64,000 nucleotides of DNA from UBA1426 sp050953365. GTDB taxonomy: Bacteria > Bacillota > Clostridia > Peptostreptococcales > Anaerovoracaceae. Below are positions 16,191 to 25,743 of the stretch, in pieces. The notes below the pieces were generated by a model that worked only from the letters and a program-made list of their open reading frames with translations, was not told the origin of the DNA and did no database searches. Made by a program: the position numbers and the translations under genes. The DNA lies in NCBI GenBank assembly GCA_050953365.1, contig JBMNMN010000013.1:19369-83368 (forward strand), in the 5' to 3' direction. Position 1 is the first letter of the stretch. Every line of letters starts with the position of its first letter.

Positions 16191-16865
16191 ATGAGACCGG
16201 AAGATCTGGCATATATTAAAGATGCATTGCCTTTTTGGAAATCCCTCAATGAAGATCAAAAGGAAACTCTGGAAAACAGCGTTACCTTGCGTCGTATACC
16301 GGCCGGGACCATCATGCACGGAGGCGCAGATGATCTGGACGGACTTTTTTTGGTAAAAAAAGGGCAGGCCCGGGCGTATATCGTCTCTGAATCGGGAAAA
16401 GAGATCACTCTTTATCGATTGCTGGAGCGGGATATATGTATATTCTCCGCATCCTGCATGCTGCGGAACATCAGCTTTGAAATCCTTGTAGAGGCGGAGA
16501 AGGATACGGAAGCATTTCTGATCCCGTCCGCCGTTTATCAGGAACTACTGCAAAGCTCCATCCAAGTATCGGACTATACAAACCAGCTCATGTCTTCGCG
16601 CTTTTCCGACGTCATGTGGATCATGGAACAGGTGCTGTTTATGAGTTTTGACAAGAGACTTGCACTGTTTCTGTTGGAGCAGTCAAGTATTGAAGGATCC
16701 ACTCGTCTGATCATTACCCATGAGACCATCGCGAAGCACATGGGAACCGCCAGGGAAGTGGTGACGAGAATGCTGAAATACTTTGCCGCGGAGGGGATGG
16801 TAGAGCTTTTCCGTGGCGGAGTTCTTTTGAAGGATATGGACAAGCTGACAAGAATGACCAAATAA
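16191..16865 (+). CDS. Crp/Fnr-family transcriptional regulator
   Basis: This 224-residue protein has an N-terminal cyclic-nucleotide-binding-like beta-roll (about 20-125, GLFLVKKGQARAYIVSESGKE). A dimerisation helix and a C-terminal winged helix-turn-helix follow (about 168-215, ITHETIAKHMGTAREVVTRMLKYF). I see no FNR-type N-terminal cysteine cluster; C85 and C91 lie in the sensor domain and could be thiol-reactive. It diverges from the sulfur-handling fusion gene across the repeat region. In Clostridia, Crp/Fnr genes next to rhodanese/CoA-disulfide-reductase genes suggest a redox- or sulfur-responsive switch; here that is inference supported by the Crp-like box at 14488. The ribosome site GTGAGGAAC is adequate. 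Confidence 0.88.
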   Translation: MRPEDLAYIKDALPFWKSLNEDQKETLENSVTLRRIPAGTIMHGGADDLDGLFLVKKGQARAYIVSESGKEITLYRLLERDICIFSASCMLRNISFEILVEAEKDTEAFLIPSAVYQELLQSSIQVSDYTNQLMSSRFSDVMWIMEQVLFMSFDKRLALFLLEQSSIEGSTRLIITHETIAKHMGTAREVVTRMLKYFAAEGMVELFRGGVLLKDMDKLTRMTK

Positions 16866-16944
16866 ATACGTCAGAGCAAAAACTAATTAAAAACGGCGTA
16901 AATGCATTGTGGGAAAAGCTAATCAAAAGAATCGGGAGATACTA

Positions 16945-17784
16945 ATGCTTAAAGTCGAGAATGTCACCAAACGTTACGGCAAGGTGGTTGCCAACGACAA
17001 CATCAGCTTTCAAGTGGGACAAGGACAGATCGCTTTGCTGTTAGGTCCTAACGGAGCCGGCAAGTCTACCATAATAAAATGCATCGTCGGCTTGCTTCGA
17101 TTTTCCGGCCGAATTGAAGTGGACGGAAAGCCTAATAAATCCGTGGAAGCAAAGAGGGTTTTAGGATATGTGCCTGAAATGCCGGCGATTTATGATCTGT
17201 TGACAGTTGAAGAGCATCTGGAGTTTATTCGACGGGTATACAGGCTTCCCGACGATGGTTATGATCAAGTCCTGTTAGAAAGGTTCGAACTCTTAGATAA
17301 GAAAAACAAATTGGGTAAAGAGCTGTCAAAAGGCATGCAGCAGAAACTTTCCATCTGTTGCGCCCTGCTTCATAAGCCTAAAGTCATCGTATTCGATGAA
17401 CCAATGGTGGGATTGGACCCCCATGCCATCAAGGAGTTAAAGCAAATGTTAAGGGAGCTTCGCGCCGAAGGAGCGGCCATATTGATCAGCACCCACATGC
17501 TTGACAGCGTGGATGAATATTGGGATGTTGCTCACATTATGGTAAATGGTTCTTTTGCGGCAACCCGGTATTCTTGTGGAGATGAAGAATCCGGGGATGA
17601 AGAGAACCTGGAAGAGATGTTCTTCCGGATTACCGAGGGGAGAGGATCGGAAAGCAGCAAAGAAACAGGAGATGGCGAGAGGACTGAATGCGGCGAAGAA
17701 ACAGGAAATGGCGAGAGGACTGAAAGCGGCAGCGAGGCGAAAAACAGCAACGAGACGGAAAAGGGCGAGGGGACAGAAAAGTGA
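16945..17784 (+). CDS. ABC transporter ATP-binding protein
   Basis: This 279-residue nucleotide-binding subunit has Walker A GPNGAGKST, signature LSKGMQQKL and Walker B VIVFDEPMVGLD. The preferred ATG at 16945 has GGGAG upstream and begins MLKVENVTKRYGK; an upstream GTG at 16909 has no ribosome site. The last 50 residues are an unusual hydrophilic tail of Glu/Ser/Thr/Gly, made partly by an internal duplication of about 36 bp (around 17659-17730). This tail is not part of the ABC fold. The next gene starts inside its stop codon (GTGA overlap), so the two are translationally coupled and form one exporter. Confidence 0.88.
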   Translation: MLKVENVTKRYGKVVANDNISFQVGQGQIALLLGPNGAGKSTIIKCIVGLLRFSGRIEVDGKPNKSVEAKRVLGYVPEMPAIYDLLTVEEHLEFIRRVYRLPDDGYDQVLLERFELLDKKNKLGKELSKGMQQKLSICCALLHKPKVIVFDEPMVGLDPHAIKELKQMLRELRAEGAAILISTHMLDSVDEYWDVAHIMVNGSFAATRYSCGDEESGDEENLEEMFFRITEGRGSESSKETGDGERTECGEETGNGERTESGSEAKNSNETEKGEGTEK

Positions 17785-19355
17785 GAGCCTTATTCTATAT
17801 CTTGTTAATCCGGTTCAAGAATCGAATCAAATCCTTGGTGAGAAGTCCAGGGGCTTTGATTATGGTCATTATATTTCTCGCGCTTCTTTTGGTTCCTGTG
17901 CTGGCGGGCGATTCCGTTTCCTCGGGAGAAAAAAGCCATCGCAATATTGAGGAAGTGTACGGGATGATGACGGCACTTTACTGTATCGTTTTTGTAATGA
18001 CGAGCTACGGAGGTCTTTCCAAAGGCGCCAGCCTTTACTCCATGCCCGACGTAAATCTTGTTTTTACTTCACCTGTTTCAACCAAAAAAGTACTGTTCTA
18101 CGGTTTAATACAGCAGATGGGGACTTCGCTGTTCATCGGTTTTTTCCTGCTGTATCAATATGGTTGGATGCACGGAACCTATGGGATTTCCATGGGTAAC
18201 CTGGCTTTGATCTTGCTCGGATATGCTGCCGCTCTGTTCTGCGGGCAGCTTACGGCTATGGTCCTGTATTCATTGACTACAAGGGATGAAAGGAAAAGGA
18301 ATGTAGCAAAGGCCTCCTGCCTGGTGATCAGCGGTTTGGCAGTGTTATACCTGCTCGCCACCGTCTATCCGGAAAAAGATCGATGGCTGGAAATCGCGGT
18401 ATCAGAGCTTAATGGGTTCCCCGTGAAACTTTTCCCGGTTGGCGGATGGGCCCAGTCTGCAATCGTCGGAATACTGGCGGGCGAGTGGATAAATCTCGCC
18501 TTCCTGTCAATTCTACTGCTGTATATTGCGGCGCTGGTTATGTTCATGGCAAAAAGGGATGTGGATTATTATGAAGACGTGCTTCAGGCCGCGGAGGTTT
18601 CTTACAGCGCAATCGCCGCTAGCAAGCAAGGACGTATCGACGGGGCTATACCGCAAAGGATTAAAGTGGGTCGGACCGGCATCGGAAAGGGGTTTGGGGC
18701 GGACAGCTTTTATTACAAGCACCGTCTTGAGAGCAGACGCGCCAGGCTTTTTTTACTGGATCGCACGTCGATTACTTTTATTTTGATGAGCATTGTCTTT
18801 GCGTTTTTCATGAGGAATGAGGGAATCATTCCCGTGTTCGCATTTGCCACCTATATGCAGATTTTCAGCGTCGCCCTGGGGCGCTGGATTCGGGAACTGA
18901 TGCTTCCTTATATTTATATGGTTCCCGAACCCGCATTTACAAAATTGATCCATTGCCTTCGGGAAAGCTTCTTGCGGATTGCGGCAGATGCCGTGGTGCT
19001 TTTTATTCCTATCGCCTTTATACTTAAACTGAGTCCTGCGGAAACCGGAGCTTGCATCTTAGCCAGAATCTCCTTTGGGTTGCTGTTCACTTCCGGCAAC
19101 ATAGTGGTACAGCGGTTTTTCAGCGGCCTAACATTAAAACTGCTGAGCTTGCTCTTCTATTTTATTACAATGATAGTATTAATTTTGCCCGGTGTTGGCA
19201 TCGCTTTTTTAATAACGTTTATGAATGTCAAAATATTTTCGCCAAACATCCAAATATTTTTAGCCCTGACCCTGTGTAACATATTGGTGTCATTTGCTGC
19301 CACGTTTTTATGCAGAAATATGTTGGAATATTCCGAACTAAATTATCCGAGTTGA
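17781..19355 (+). CDS. Putative ABC exporter membrane protein
   Basis: This 524-residue integral membrane protein begins with GTG overlapping the stop of the ATPase gene. It opens MRALFYILLIRFKNRIKSLV and has roughly 10-12 hydrophobic segments, the layout of the large putative ABC exporter permeases found beside such ATPases in Firmicutes. A cytoplasmic stretch (about 260-305) joins two halves. The substrate is unknown. The ribosome site GAGGGG lies in the end of the upstream gene. Confidence 0.8.
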   Translation: MRALFYILLIRFKNRIKSLVRSPGALIMVIIFLALLLVPVLAGDSVSSGEKSHRNIEEVYGMMTALYCIVFVMTSYGGLSKGASLYSMPDVNLVFTSPVSTKKVLFYGLIQQMGTSLFIGFFLLYQYGWMHGTYGISMGNLALILLGYAAALFCGQLTAMVLYSLTTRDERKRNVAKASCLVISGLAVLYLLATVYPEKDRWLEIAVSELNGFPVKLFPVGGWAQSAIVGILAGEWINLAFLSILLLYIAALVMFMAKRDVDYYEDVLQAAEVSYSAIAASKQGRIDGAIPQRIKVGRTGIGKGFGADSFYYKHRLESRRARLFLLDRTSITFILMSIVFAFFMRNEGIIPVFAFATYMQIFSVALGRWIRELMLPYIYMVPEPAFTKLIHCLRESFLRIAADAVVLFIPIAFILKLSPAETGACILARISFGLLFTSGNIVVQRFFSGLTLKLLSLLFYFITMIVLILPGVGIAFLITFMNVKIFSPNIQIFLALTLCNILVSFAATFLCRNMLEYSELNYPS

Positions 19356-19433
19356 ACGATCAGTAAAAATGAAGCGATAAGGCAAAAAAGGTTGAAAATT
19401 ACCGTTTCCGCAATATGGCAAAGCTCTTTTTCC

Positions 19434-19462
19434 TTGACGTATTAAGTAAACAAGTATAGAAT
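19434..19462 (+). promoter_or_regulatory. Sigma-A promoter of the opp operon
   Basis: TTGACG (19434) and TAGAAT (19457) are separated by exactly 17 bp, with start expected near 19469. Confidence 0.75.
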
Positions 19463-19512
19463 ATACCATGCGAGTTCAAAAAACTTAAATAGAATATTGG
19501 AGATGTATTAAT

Positions 19513-20448
19513 ATGATGAAATTCATCGCAAAGCGCGTAGCTCAGGCTTTAGTAGTAATACTTCTGATTACGTGCATTACTTTTCTTCTGATGAATTTAG
19601 TTCCGGGAGGTCCTTTCCTGAGTGAAAAGAATCCGCCTCCTCAGGTTCTGGCAGTCATGGAGGCAAAGTACGGATTAGACAAACCCGTTCCGGTTCAGCT
19701 GAAGAATTACATAGTACACATGTTGAAAGGGGATTTCGGCGTTTCGCTGAAAATGCAGAAAAACCGTCCCGTCACCACCATTATTATGGAAATGTTTCCT
19801 GTTTCGGCAAAGGTGGGCATAATCGCTCTCGTGGGCGCGGTTCTCATCGGGGTACCCATCGGCTGCATTGCCGCTTATAACAGAGGTAATTGGATCGATA
19901 GCGCGCTGAGGGTGGTAACCACCGTAGGAGTTTCCATTCCGGGATTTGTTGTCGCTACCGTACTGTTGATCGTGCTCGGATCAAAATTGCAGCTGCTTCC
20001 CACTATGGGTCTGACCAGTTGGAAAGGCTATATTATGCCTTGTTTCAGCCTGGCTTTTTATCCTATGTGCTATATTGGCAGACTGGCTCGTTCCAGCATG
20101 CTGGACGTTATCAATCAAGAATATATCCGGACTGCGCAGGCTAAAGGTGTTCCCGCAGTCAAGATCGTGTTTAAGCATGCTCTGCGGAACGCGTTTATTC
20201 CCGTATTGACGTACCTGGGCCCGCTGACCGCAGGTATCCTTACGGGCGGCTTTGTTGTAGAGACCGTATTTAACATTCCCGGCCTTGGAAGATATTTTGT
20301 CCAGAGCATTATGAATCGTGACTATCCCATTATTATGGGAACAACTATATTTTTAGCAGCTTTCATCGTAACCATGACACTTGTGGTGGATATTCTGTAT
20401 AAAGCGGTCGACCCGAGGATCGATCTGGCGAAGGGAGGGGCGAAATAA
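19513..20448 (+). CDS. oppB: Oligopeptide ABC transporter permease OppB
   Basis: This 311-residue permease has six predicted membrane helices and opens MMKFIAKRVAQALVVILLIT. It carries the binding-protein-dependent permease loop (EYIRTAQAKGVPAVKIVFKHALRNAFIPVLT) that docks on the ATPases. It is the first gene of oppBCDF, which imports peptides across the cytoplasmic membrane. That is a sensible function for a proteolytic amino-acid fermenter. GGAG lies before the tandem ATGs. Its stop overlaps the next start (TAATG). Confidence 0.92.
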   Translation: MMKFIAKRVAQALVVILLITCITFLLMNLVPGGPFLSEKNPPPQVLAVMEAKYGLDKPVPVQLKNYIVHMLKGDFGVSLKMQKNRPVTTIIMEMFPVSAKVGIIALVGAVLIGVPIGCIAAYNRGNWIDSALRVVTTVGVSIPGFVVATVLLIVLGSKLQLLPTMGLTSWKGYIMPCFSLAFYPMCYIGRLARSSMLDVINQEYIRTAQAKGVPAVKIVFKHALRNAFIPVLTYLGPLTAGILTGGFVVETVFNIPGLGRYFVQSIMNRDYPIIMGTTIFLAAFIVTMTLVVDILYKAVDPRIDLAKGGAK

Positions 20449-21503
20449 TGCGGATGCAAAAAGTTTTCGGATTCTTCCCTTTCCCCACATGGCAGATGGA
20501 TGTGGATGGAATGTTAGGGCAACAGACCTACAGAGAAGACGATTTCCAGAAGGCGGGGACCGCTGAAAAAGAAAGTTTCATCGAAACGAAGCCCAGCCTT
20601 TCTTACTGGCAAGATGCCTGGAGACGTCTCAAAAGAAACAAGGTTGCCATGGTGTCCCTGTTTATCATTATTTTGATGATTCTTTTCGCATTTGTGGGAC
20701 CTCTGTTTTACGACTATGACTATACCACCCAGGTTCGGGGTGATGAAAATATTGATCCTTCCTGGAAGTATCCTTTTGGTACAGATAATCTGGGCCGTGA
20801 CTTGCTGGTCCGTACCATGTTCGGTACTCGTATTTCACTGATTATAGGCATTGCAGCCAGCCTGATCGTGCTGGTGATCGGCTCGACTTACGGGGCCGTT
20901 TCCGGGTATTTTGGCGGTCGGGTGGATGACGTTATGATGCGTTTTGTGGAGTTGATATATTCCGTGCCCGATATATTGGTGGTGCTGCTCTTGTCTACGG
21001 CGTTGAAGCCGGCGCTGACAGAGTGGTTCAATACTTCCACCAGCGACATAGCAAAAGCGCTGTCCGTTTTAGGTCCCAGTTTGATAGCTATTTTCATTGC
21101 TTTCGGACTTCTGTATTGGGTTGGAATGGCCCGTATTATTCGTGGCCAGGTGCTGATGCTGAAGGAACAGGAATACGTGACGGCGGCAAAAGCGTTGGGC
21201 GCATCCAGTTCCAGGGTGATCAGGCGCCATTTGCTCCCAAATTGCATTGGACAGATTATAGTTACCACCTGTCTGCAGATTCCGTCGGCCATATTCCTGG
21301 AATCCTTCCTGTCCTTTTTAGGTGTGGGAGTTTCCGCGCCGCTGACCAGCTTGGGATCTATGGCTTCTGACGCTCTTGGCGGCATGTATACATACACGTA
21401 TAGATTGATGATTCCGGCTACTTTGCTGAGTTTGTTGATTTTATCCCTGAATCTCTTCGGGGACGGGCTGAGGGACGCGCTTGATCCCCGTTTGAAGAAG
21501 TAA
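20448..21503 (+). CDS. oppC: Oligopeptide ABC transporter permease OppC
   Basis: This 351-residue permease has a long N-terminal extension of about 60 residues before the first helix (NKVAMVSLFIIILMILFAF). The typical OppC segment FGTDNLGRDLLVRTMFGTRISL follows, then the EAA-type loop (EYVTAAKALGASSSRVIRRHLLPN). It forms the channel with OppB. Translation is coupled to oppB by a one-base overlap. Confidence 0.92.
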   Translation: MRMQKVFGFFPFPTWQMDVDGMLGQQTYREDDFQKAGTAEKESFIETKPSLSYWQDAWRRLKRNKVAMVSLFIIILMILFAFVGPLFYDYDYTTQVRGDENIDPSWKYPFGTDNLGRDLLVRTMFGTRISLIIGIAASLIVLVIGSTYGAVSGYFGGRVDDVMMRFVELIYSVPDILVVLLLSTALKPALTEWFNTSTSDIAKALSVLGPSLIAIFIAFGLLYWVGMARIIRGQVLMLKEQEYVTAAKALGASSSRVIRRHLLPNCIGQIIVTTCLQIPSAIFLESFLSFLGVGVSAPLTSLGSMASDALGGMYTYTYRLMIPATLLSLLILSLNLFGDGLRDALDPRLKK

Positions 21504-21515
21504 GGGAGAGAAGGT

Positions 21516-22556
21516 ATGGATAACAATATGGATATGGATAAGAAGAATAAAAAACTGCTTGAAGTAAAGGACTTAAGAGTTTCCTTTTTCACGCCTGTAG
21601 GTGAGGTGAAAGCCGTAGGCGGCATTTCCTATGACCTGAATTACGGAGAAGTAATGGGCATCGTAGGCGAATCCGGTAGCGGCAAGAGCGTAGAGGCTTA
21701 TTCCATTATGGGATTGCTGCAAAGCCCGGGCAAGGTAGTGGGCGGTTCTATCATTTTTGACGGAGAGGATGTGCTTGCCAAAACTCCGAAGGAGATGCAA
21801 GCATTTCGCGGGAACAGCGTCAGCATGATTTTCCAAAACCCCATGACTTGTCTTAATCCCGTTTACACCATCGGAGATCAGCTCATGGAGGCCATCCGTT
21901 GCCATAAGAAGATATCGAAGGCGGAGGCAAGAGAAAAATCCATCGAAATGCTCAAACTTGTGGGCATTAATAATCCGGAAAGGCGCATGAATCAATATCC
22001 CCATGAATTTTCCGGCGGTATGCGCCAAAGGGTTATGATCGCCATGGGATTGATTTGTGACCCTAAAATGCTGATTGCGGACGAACCCACTACGGCTCTT
22101 GATGTTACCATTCAGGCTCAGATCATTGAGCTGATGAAAGACATTCAGAAAAAAACACAAATGGCTATCATCTTTATTACCCATAACTTGGGCGTGGTAG
22201 CCGAAATTTGCGACAGAGTATCCGTCATGTATGCCGGCAAGATTGTAGAACAGGGAAACGTAGAAGACATCTTCTACCGGCCACAGCATCCCTATACCAT
22301 GGGGCTGCTGCGTTCCATGCCAAGGCTGGACGAAGAGGAATACGAAAGGCTGATTCCCATTGAAGGAACGCCGGTGGATATGCTCAATCCTCCTGCGGGA
22401 TGCCCCTTCGGACCCCGCTGCGAGCATTGCATGAAAATCTGCCTGCGCGTGGAACCTCCGCAGATCGATCTGGGGGACGGTCACATGTCCGCATGCTGGC
22501 TGTTGGCGGACGAGGCAAAAAAACAGGCTACAAAGGGGGAAACTCCCAATGAATAA
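21516..22556 (+). CDS. oppD: Oligopeptide ABC transporter ATPase OppD
   Basis: This 346-residue ATPase has Walker A GESGSGKSV, signature EFSGGMRQRV and Walker B MLIADEPTTALD. The C-terminal cysteine-rich oligopeptide/dipeptide domain (CPFGPRCEHCMKIC) is typical of OppD/DppD and may hold an Fe-S cluster. It works as a heterodimer with OppF, whose gene overlaps it by 8 bases. Confidence 0.93.
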   Translation: MDNNMDMDKKNKKLLEVKDLRVSFFTPVGEVKAVGGISYDLNYGEVMGIVGESGSGKSVEAYSIMGLLQSPGKVVGGSIIFDGEDVLAKTPKEMQAFRGNSVSMIFQNPMTCLNPVYTIGDQLMEAIRCHKKISKAEAREKSIEMLKLVGINNPERRMNQYPHEFSGGMRQRVMIAMGLICDPKMLIADEPTTALDVTIQAQIIELMKDIQKKTQMAIIFITHNLGVVAEICDRVSVMYAGKIVEQGNVEDIFYRPQHPYTMGLLRSMPRLDEEEYERLIPIEGTPVDMLNPPAGCPFGPRCEHCMKICLRVEPPQIDLGDGHMSACWLLADEAKKQATKGETPNE

Positions 22557-23508
22557 CGAATTAATACGGGTAGAAAACCTGAGAAAATATTTCAGCATAA
22601 AGATGGGTTTCATGAAGTACCATTATGTTCAGGCGGTGGAAGACGCCAATTTCGTAATAAAGAAAGGTGAAACCCTGGGACTTGTAGGAGAATCGGGTTG
22701 CGGAAAGACAACCCTTGGAAGAACCATTCTCCGTCTGTATGAGCCCACCTCCGGAAAGATCTTCTATGACGGGAAGGACATTACCAAAGAGAAGATGCTT
22801 CCTTATCGTCGAAAAATGCAGATCATCTTCCAAGACCCTTCAGCCTCACTTGATCCTCGTATGACGGTAGGTGAAATCGTTGGGGAAGCCATCGACATCC
22901 ATAAGCTGGCCGAAAGTAAAAAAGACCGTTCTGACAGGATCCAGCATTTGTTGACCCAAGTAGGGTTGAATAGCGAGCATGCAAACCGCTATCCCCATGA
23001 ATTTTCCGGCGGACAGCAGCAGCGTATCGGTATTGCCAGAGCTTTGGCCGTACAGCCCGAGTTCATAGTCTGCGATGAGCCCGTGTCCGCGCTGGATGTG
23101 TCCATACAGTCACAGATCGTAAACATGCTTGAAGATATGCAGAATGAGTTGGGGCTGACCTATCTCTTCATTGCCCACGACCTATCCGTTGTTAAGCATA
23201 TATCCAACCGTATCGGGGTCATGTATCTTGGGAATATGGTAGAGCTAGCAGAGAGCAACGAGCTTTACAAAAATCCGCTGCACCCATACACCAAGACTTT
23301 GCTGTCTGCGGTGCCGGTGCCGGATCCTCGGATAAGCCGCGAAAGAAAGAGGATTATCTTGGAAGGTGATATTCCGAGCCCGATGAATCCGCCTTCAGGC
23401 TGCCGGTTCCATACTCGGTGTCCTTATGCGGTTTCCCGCTGCAAAGAGGAAGTTCCCGCCTGGAGGGAACTGGCGCCCGATCATTTTGCCGCATGCCATA
23501 TTATCTGA
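22549..23508 (+). CDS. oppF: Oligopeptide ABC transporter ATPase OppF
   Basis: This 319-residue partner ATPase has Walker A GESGCGKTTLGR, signature EFSGGQQQRIG and Walker B FIVCDEPVSALDVS. The C-terminal cysteine motif CRFHTRCPYAVSRC is present. It ends the BCDF unit; the binding protein follows from a separate promoter. Confidence 0.93.
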   Translation: MNNELIRVENLRKYFSIKMGFMKYHYVQAVEDANFVIKKGETLGLVGESGCGKTTLGRTILRLYEPTSGKIFYDGKDITKEKMLPYRRKMQIIFQDPSASLDPRMTVGEIVGEAIDIHKLAESKKDRSDRIQHLLTQVGLNSEHANRYPHEFSGGQQQRIGIARALAVQPEFIVCDEPVSALDVSIQSQIVNMLEDMQNELGLTYLFIAHDLSVVKHISNRIGVMYLGNMVELAESNELYKNPLHPYTKTLLSAVPVPDPRISRERKRIILEGDIPSPMNPPSGCRFHTRCPYAVSRCKEEVPAWRELAPDHFAACHII

Positions 23509-23564
23509 ACCTGAAAAAGGCAGTTTTTTGACCGCTGACGGTATCGGCTATCGACAATTGTCGC

Positions 23565-23593
23565 TTTACTTCGGTAAACTAATATTGTATACT
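23565..23593 (+). promoter_or_regulatory. Candidate promoter of oppA
   Basis: TTTACT (23565) and TATACT (23588) lie 17 bp apart. A private promoter would explain the usual excess of binding protein over membrane subunits. Confidence 0.5.
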
Positions 23594-23710
23594 TTGTATG
23601 TGCTTTCAGTTGTCAAGAAAATGGCAATCTCGACCACGGCTGACACTTGCGATTTTAGGGTTATGTGAGTATCTGCGCAACCTGGGTCGCAAGTTCAACA
23701 ATAAATAAAA

Positions 23711-23736
23711 AAGAGCCATGGGTTTCCATGGCCCTT
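23711..23736 (-). terminator. Palindromic hairpin in the oppA leader
   Basis: GCCATGG (23715-23721) pairs with CCATGGC (23726-23732) and the stem extends outward to 23711/23736. The run of T residues is on the minus strand, so as a terminator it would act on antisense transcription. On the plus strand it may instead shield the oppA mRNA 5' end. A second hairpin CAAATC/GATTTG follows. Confidence 0.45.
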
Positions 23737-23792
23737 CAAATCAGCAAATGATTTGAAATTCTTGCCGATAGGTAAAAAAGGAGGAGAAATTT

Positions 23793-25433
23793 ATGAAGAG
23801 ATTTTTAGTCTTACTTCTCGCTTTCTGCATGGTCTTTACATTAGCGGCCTGCGGCGGCGGTGGAGAAGAACCCGACACGGAAGCAACATTAGATCTTTCG
23901 GTGTGCTTTGCTTCTGAACCCTCCACCATTGACCCTGCATTGAACAGCGCAGTAGACGGTGCCATTATGTTGCAACACACCTTCGAAGGACTGATTAAAT
24001 GGGTTGATGATGGTAACGGAAACGCAACATTGGCTCCCGGTATGGCTGAAAGCTGGGATGTGAGCGAAGACGGAACGGTCTATACCTTCCACATTCGTGA
24101 GGGCGCACTTTGGTCGGATGGCGAGCCTGTAACGGCTCACGACTTTGAGTATGCCTGGAAGAGAGTAGTCGATCCGGAAACAGCAGCTGACTACAGCTAC
24201 ATGTTGGATTGCGTTAAGAACGGCCCGGAAATCATCTATGACGGAACCATGTCTCCCGATGATCTTGCGGCAGTTGCTCTGGACGACATGACCTTCGAAG
24301 TAACTCTTCACACAGCTATCCCATATTTCATTGAGATCGCAGCCTTCCCGGCAGCATTCCCTGTTCGTCAGGACATCATCGAAGAGTATGGCGATCAATG
24401 GACCTTCGATCCCGCTACATATATCGGTAACGGTCCATACATGATGAGCGAATGGGTGCACAACTCCTACATTATGATGGTCAAGAATCCCAACTACTAT
24501 GACTATGACAAGCTCGGCCCGGATTCCATCAAGTTTGCTCTGATGGATGACGATAATGCGATGCTTGCTGCCTTCAACAGCGGCGAATTGGACTTCAACG
24601 AAGGTTATCCCATCGACGAGGTTCCCTCGCTCTTAGCGTCCGGTCAGTTGAAGATCGCAGACTATATCGGTACTTATTATGTTTGCTTCCAGACGCAGCT
24701 TGAACCCTTTAACGATCCTCGCGTAAGAGAAGCATTCTCTCTGGTCATCGACCGCAACTATATCGTAAATCAGATCACCAGAGCCGGACAGGTTCCTGCT
24801 GGCGGCTATGTACCTTCCGGTATTTATGATGCCGAAGGTCCCGGATCCGACTTCAGAGAAGTTGGCGGCAATTATTACAGCCTGGATGATGCCGATTATG
24901 CAGCCAAATGCGAGAGAGCCCGTGAACTGCTTGCAGAAGCAGGTTATCCGGGTGGTGAAGGCTTCCCCATTGTTGAATATCTCTACAACACAAACGACGG
25001 TCACAGAGTCATCGGTGAAGCGCTGCAGAACATGTGGCAGACAGAGTTGGGCGTACAGGTTACCCTTACCAACCAGGATTGGGCGGTCTTCTTGGATACA
25101 AGAAAGAACGGAGACTACTCCATCGCTCGTAACGGATGGATTGCTGACTACAACGATCCTATCTCCTTCCTTGATATGTGGATAACCGGCGGCGGAAACA
25201 ATGACGCTCAGTACGCCAATCCGGAATACGATGCCCTGATCGCTGCGGCAAAATCCACTGCGGACGCTGCCGAAAGAATGGATCTGCTGCATCAGGCCGA
25301 AGATATCCTGATGGCAGAGCATGTTGTAGCGCCTATCTACTTCTACACCCAGCCGTACATGGTATCGGATGATCTGAAGGGTTGGTACTACACGCCTCTG
25401 GGATACTTCTTCTTCAGCTACGCGTATAAATAA
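23793..25433 (+). CDS. oppA: Peptide ABC transporter substrate-binding lipoprotein OppA
   Basis: This 546-residue solute-binding protein of the peptide/nickel (family 5) class has a lipoprotein signal peptide ending LAACGG, with the lipid on Cys21. The family motif is visible (LAPGMAESWDVSEDGTVYTFHIREGALWSDGEPVTAHDFEYAWKR, about residues 76-120, given here as a recognised region). It captures peptides outside the membrane and delivers them to OppBC. AAAAAAGGAGGAG precedes the ATG. It is closed by the terminator at 25521. Confidence 0.93.
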   Translation: MKRFLVLLLAFCMVFTLAACGGGGEEPDTEATLDLSVCFASEPSTIDPALNSAVDGAIMLQHTFEGLIKWVDDGNGNATLAPGMAESWDVSEDGTVYTFHIREGALWSDGEPVTAHDFEYAWKRVVDPETAADYSYMLDCVKNGPEIIYDGTMSPDDLAAVALDDMTFEVTLHTAIPYFIEIAAFPAAFPVRQDIIEEYGDQWTFDPATYIGNGPYMMSEWVHNSYIMMVKNPNYYDYDKLGPDSIKFALMDDDNAMLAAFNSGELDFNEGYPIDEVPSLLASGQLKIADYIGTYYVCFQTQLEPFNDPRVREAFSLVIDRNYIVNQITRAGQVPAGGYVPSGIYDAEGPGSDFREVGGNYYSLDDADYAAKCERARELLAEAGYPGGEGFPIVEYLYNTNDGHRVIGEALQNMWQTELGVQVTLTNQDWAVFLDTRKNGDYSIARNGWIADYNDPISFLDMWITGGGNNDAQYANPEYDALIAAAKSTADAAERMDLLHQAEDILMAEHVVAPIYFYTQPYMVSDDLKGWYYTPLGYFFFSYAYK

Positions 25434-25520
25434 GCCGTAAAAGGCCCTGTTCTTAGGGACGGGGTGGAAGACGAATGCGGATAATCGCAAAAGAAGAATA
25501 CTGAAAGTAATACAATGTAT

Positions 25521-25551
25521 GGGGCAGGATAACCTGCCCCATTATTTTTTA
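25521..25551 (+). terminator. Terminator after oppA
   Basis: GGGGCAGG (25521-25528) pairs with CCTGCCCC (25533-25540), followed by ATTATTTTTTATT. The rest of the 25434-25743 gap holds AT-rich DNA and the next promoter. Confidence 0.9.
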
Positions 25552-25653
25552 TTGTTTTACCGCATGTAAAAGAAATATTTTTCTGCAATTTTGAGCTTTG
25601 TGTACAAAAACAAAAAAAATCTTTTTTTTCTATATATTTAACCACATTTATGT

Positions 25654-25682
25654 TTGACATAAAAGTATTCTAAGATTATAAT
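25654..25682 (+). promoter_or_regulatory. Consensus sigma-A promoter of the NSS transporter
   Basis: TTGACA (25654) and TATAAT (25677) with exactly 17 bp between them are a perfect consensus promoter. AT-rich DNA upstream could act as an UP element, so strong constitutive expression is expected. Confidence 0.9.
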
Positions 25683-25743
25683 TTAGCTTATATTTGAGTG
25701 CAATATTATATATTTTTTAGCACTAATAAAAGGAGGTTTTATT

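Noticed and set aside
15957..16319. Leu/Phe/Tyr-rich minus-strand frames near the Crp/Fnr gene
   Set aside because: They are the translation of the 17-bp tandem repeat and have no ribosome site or family match.
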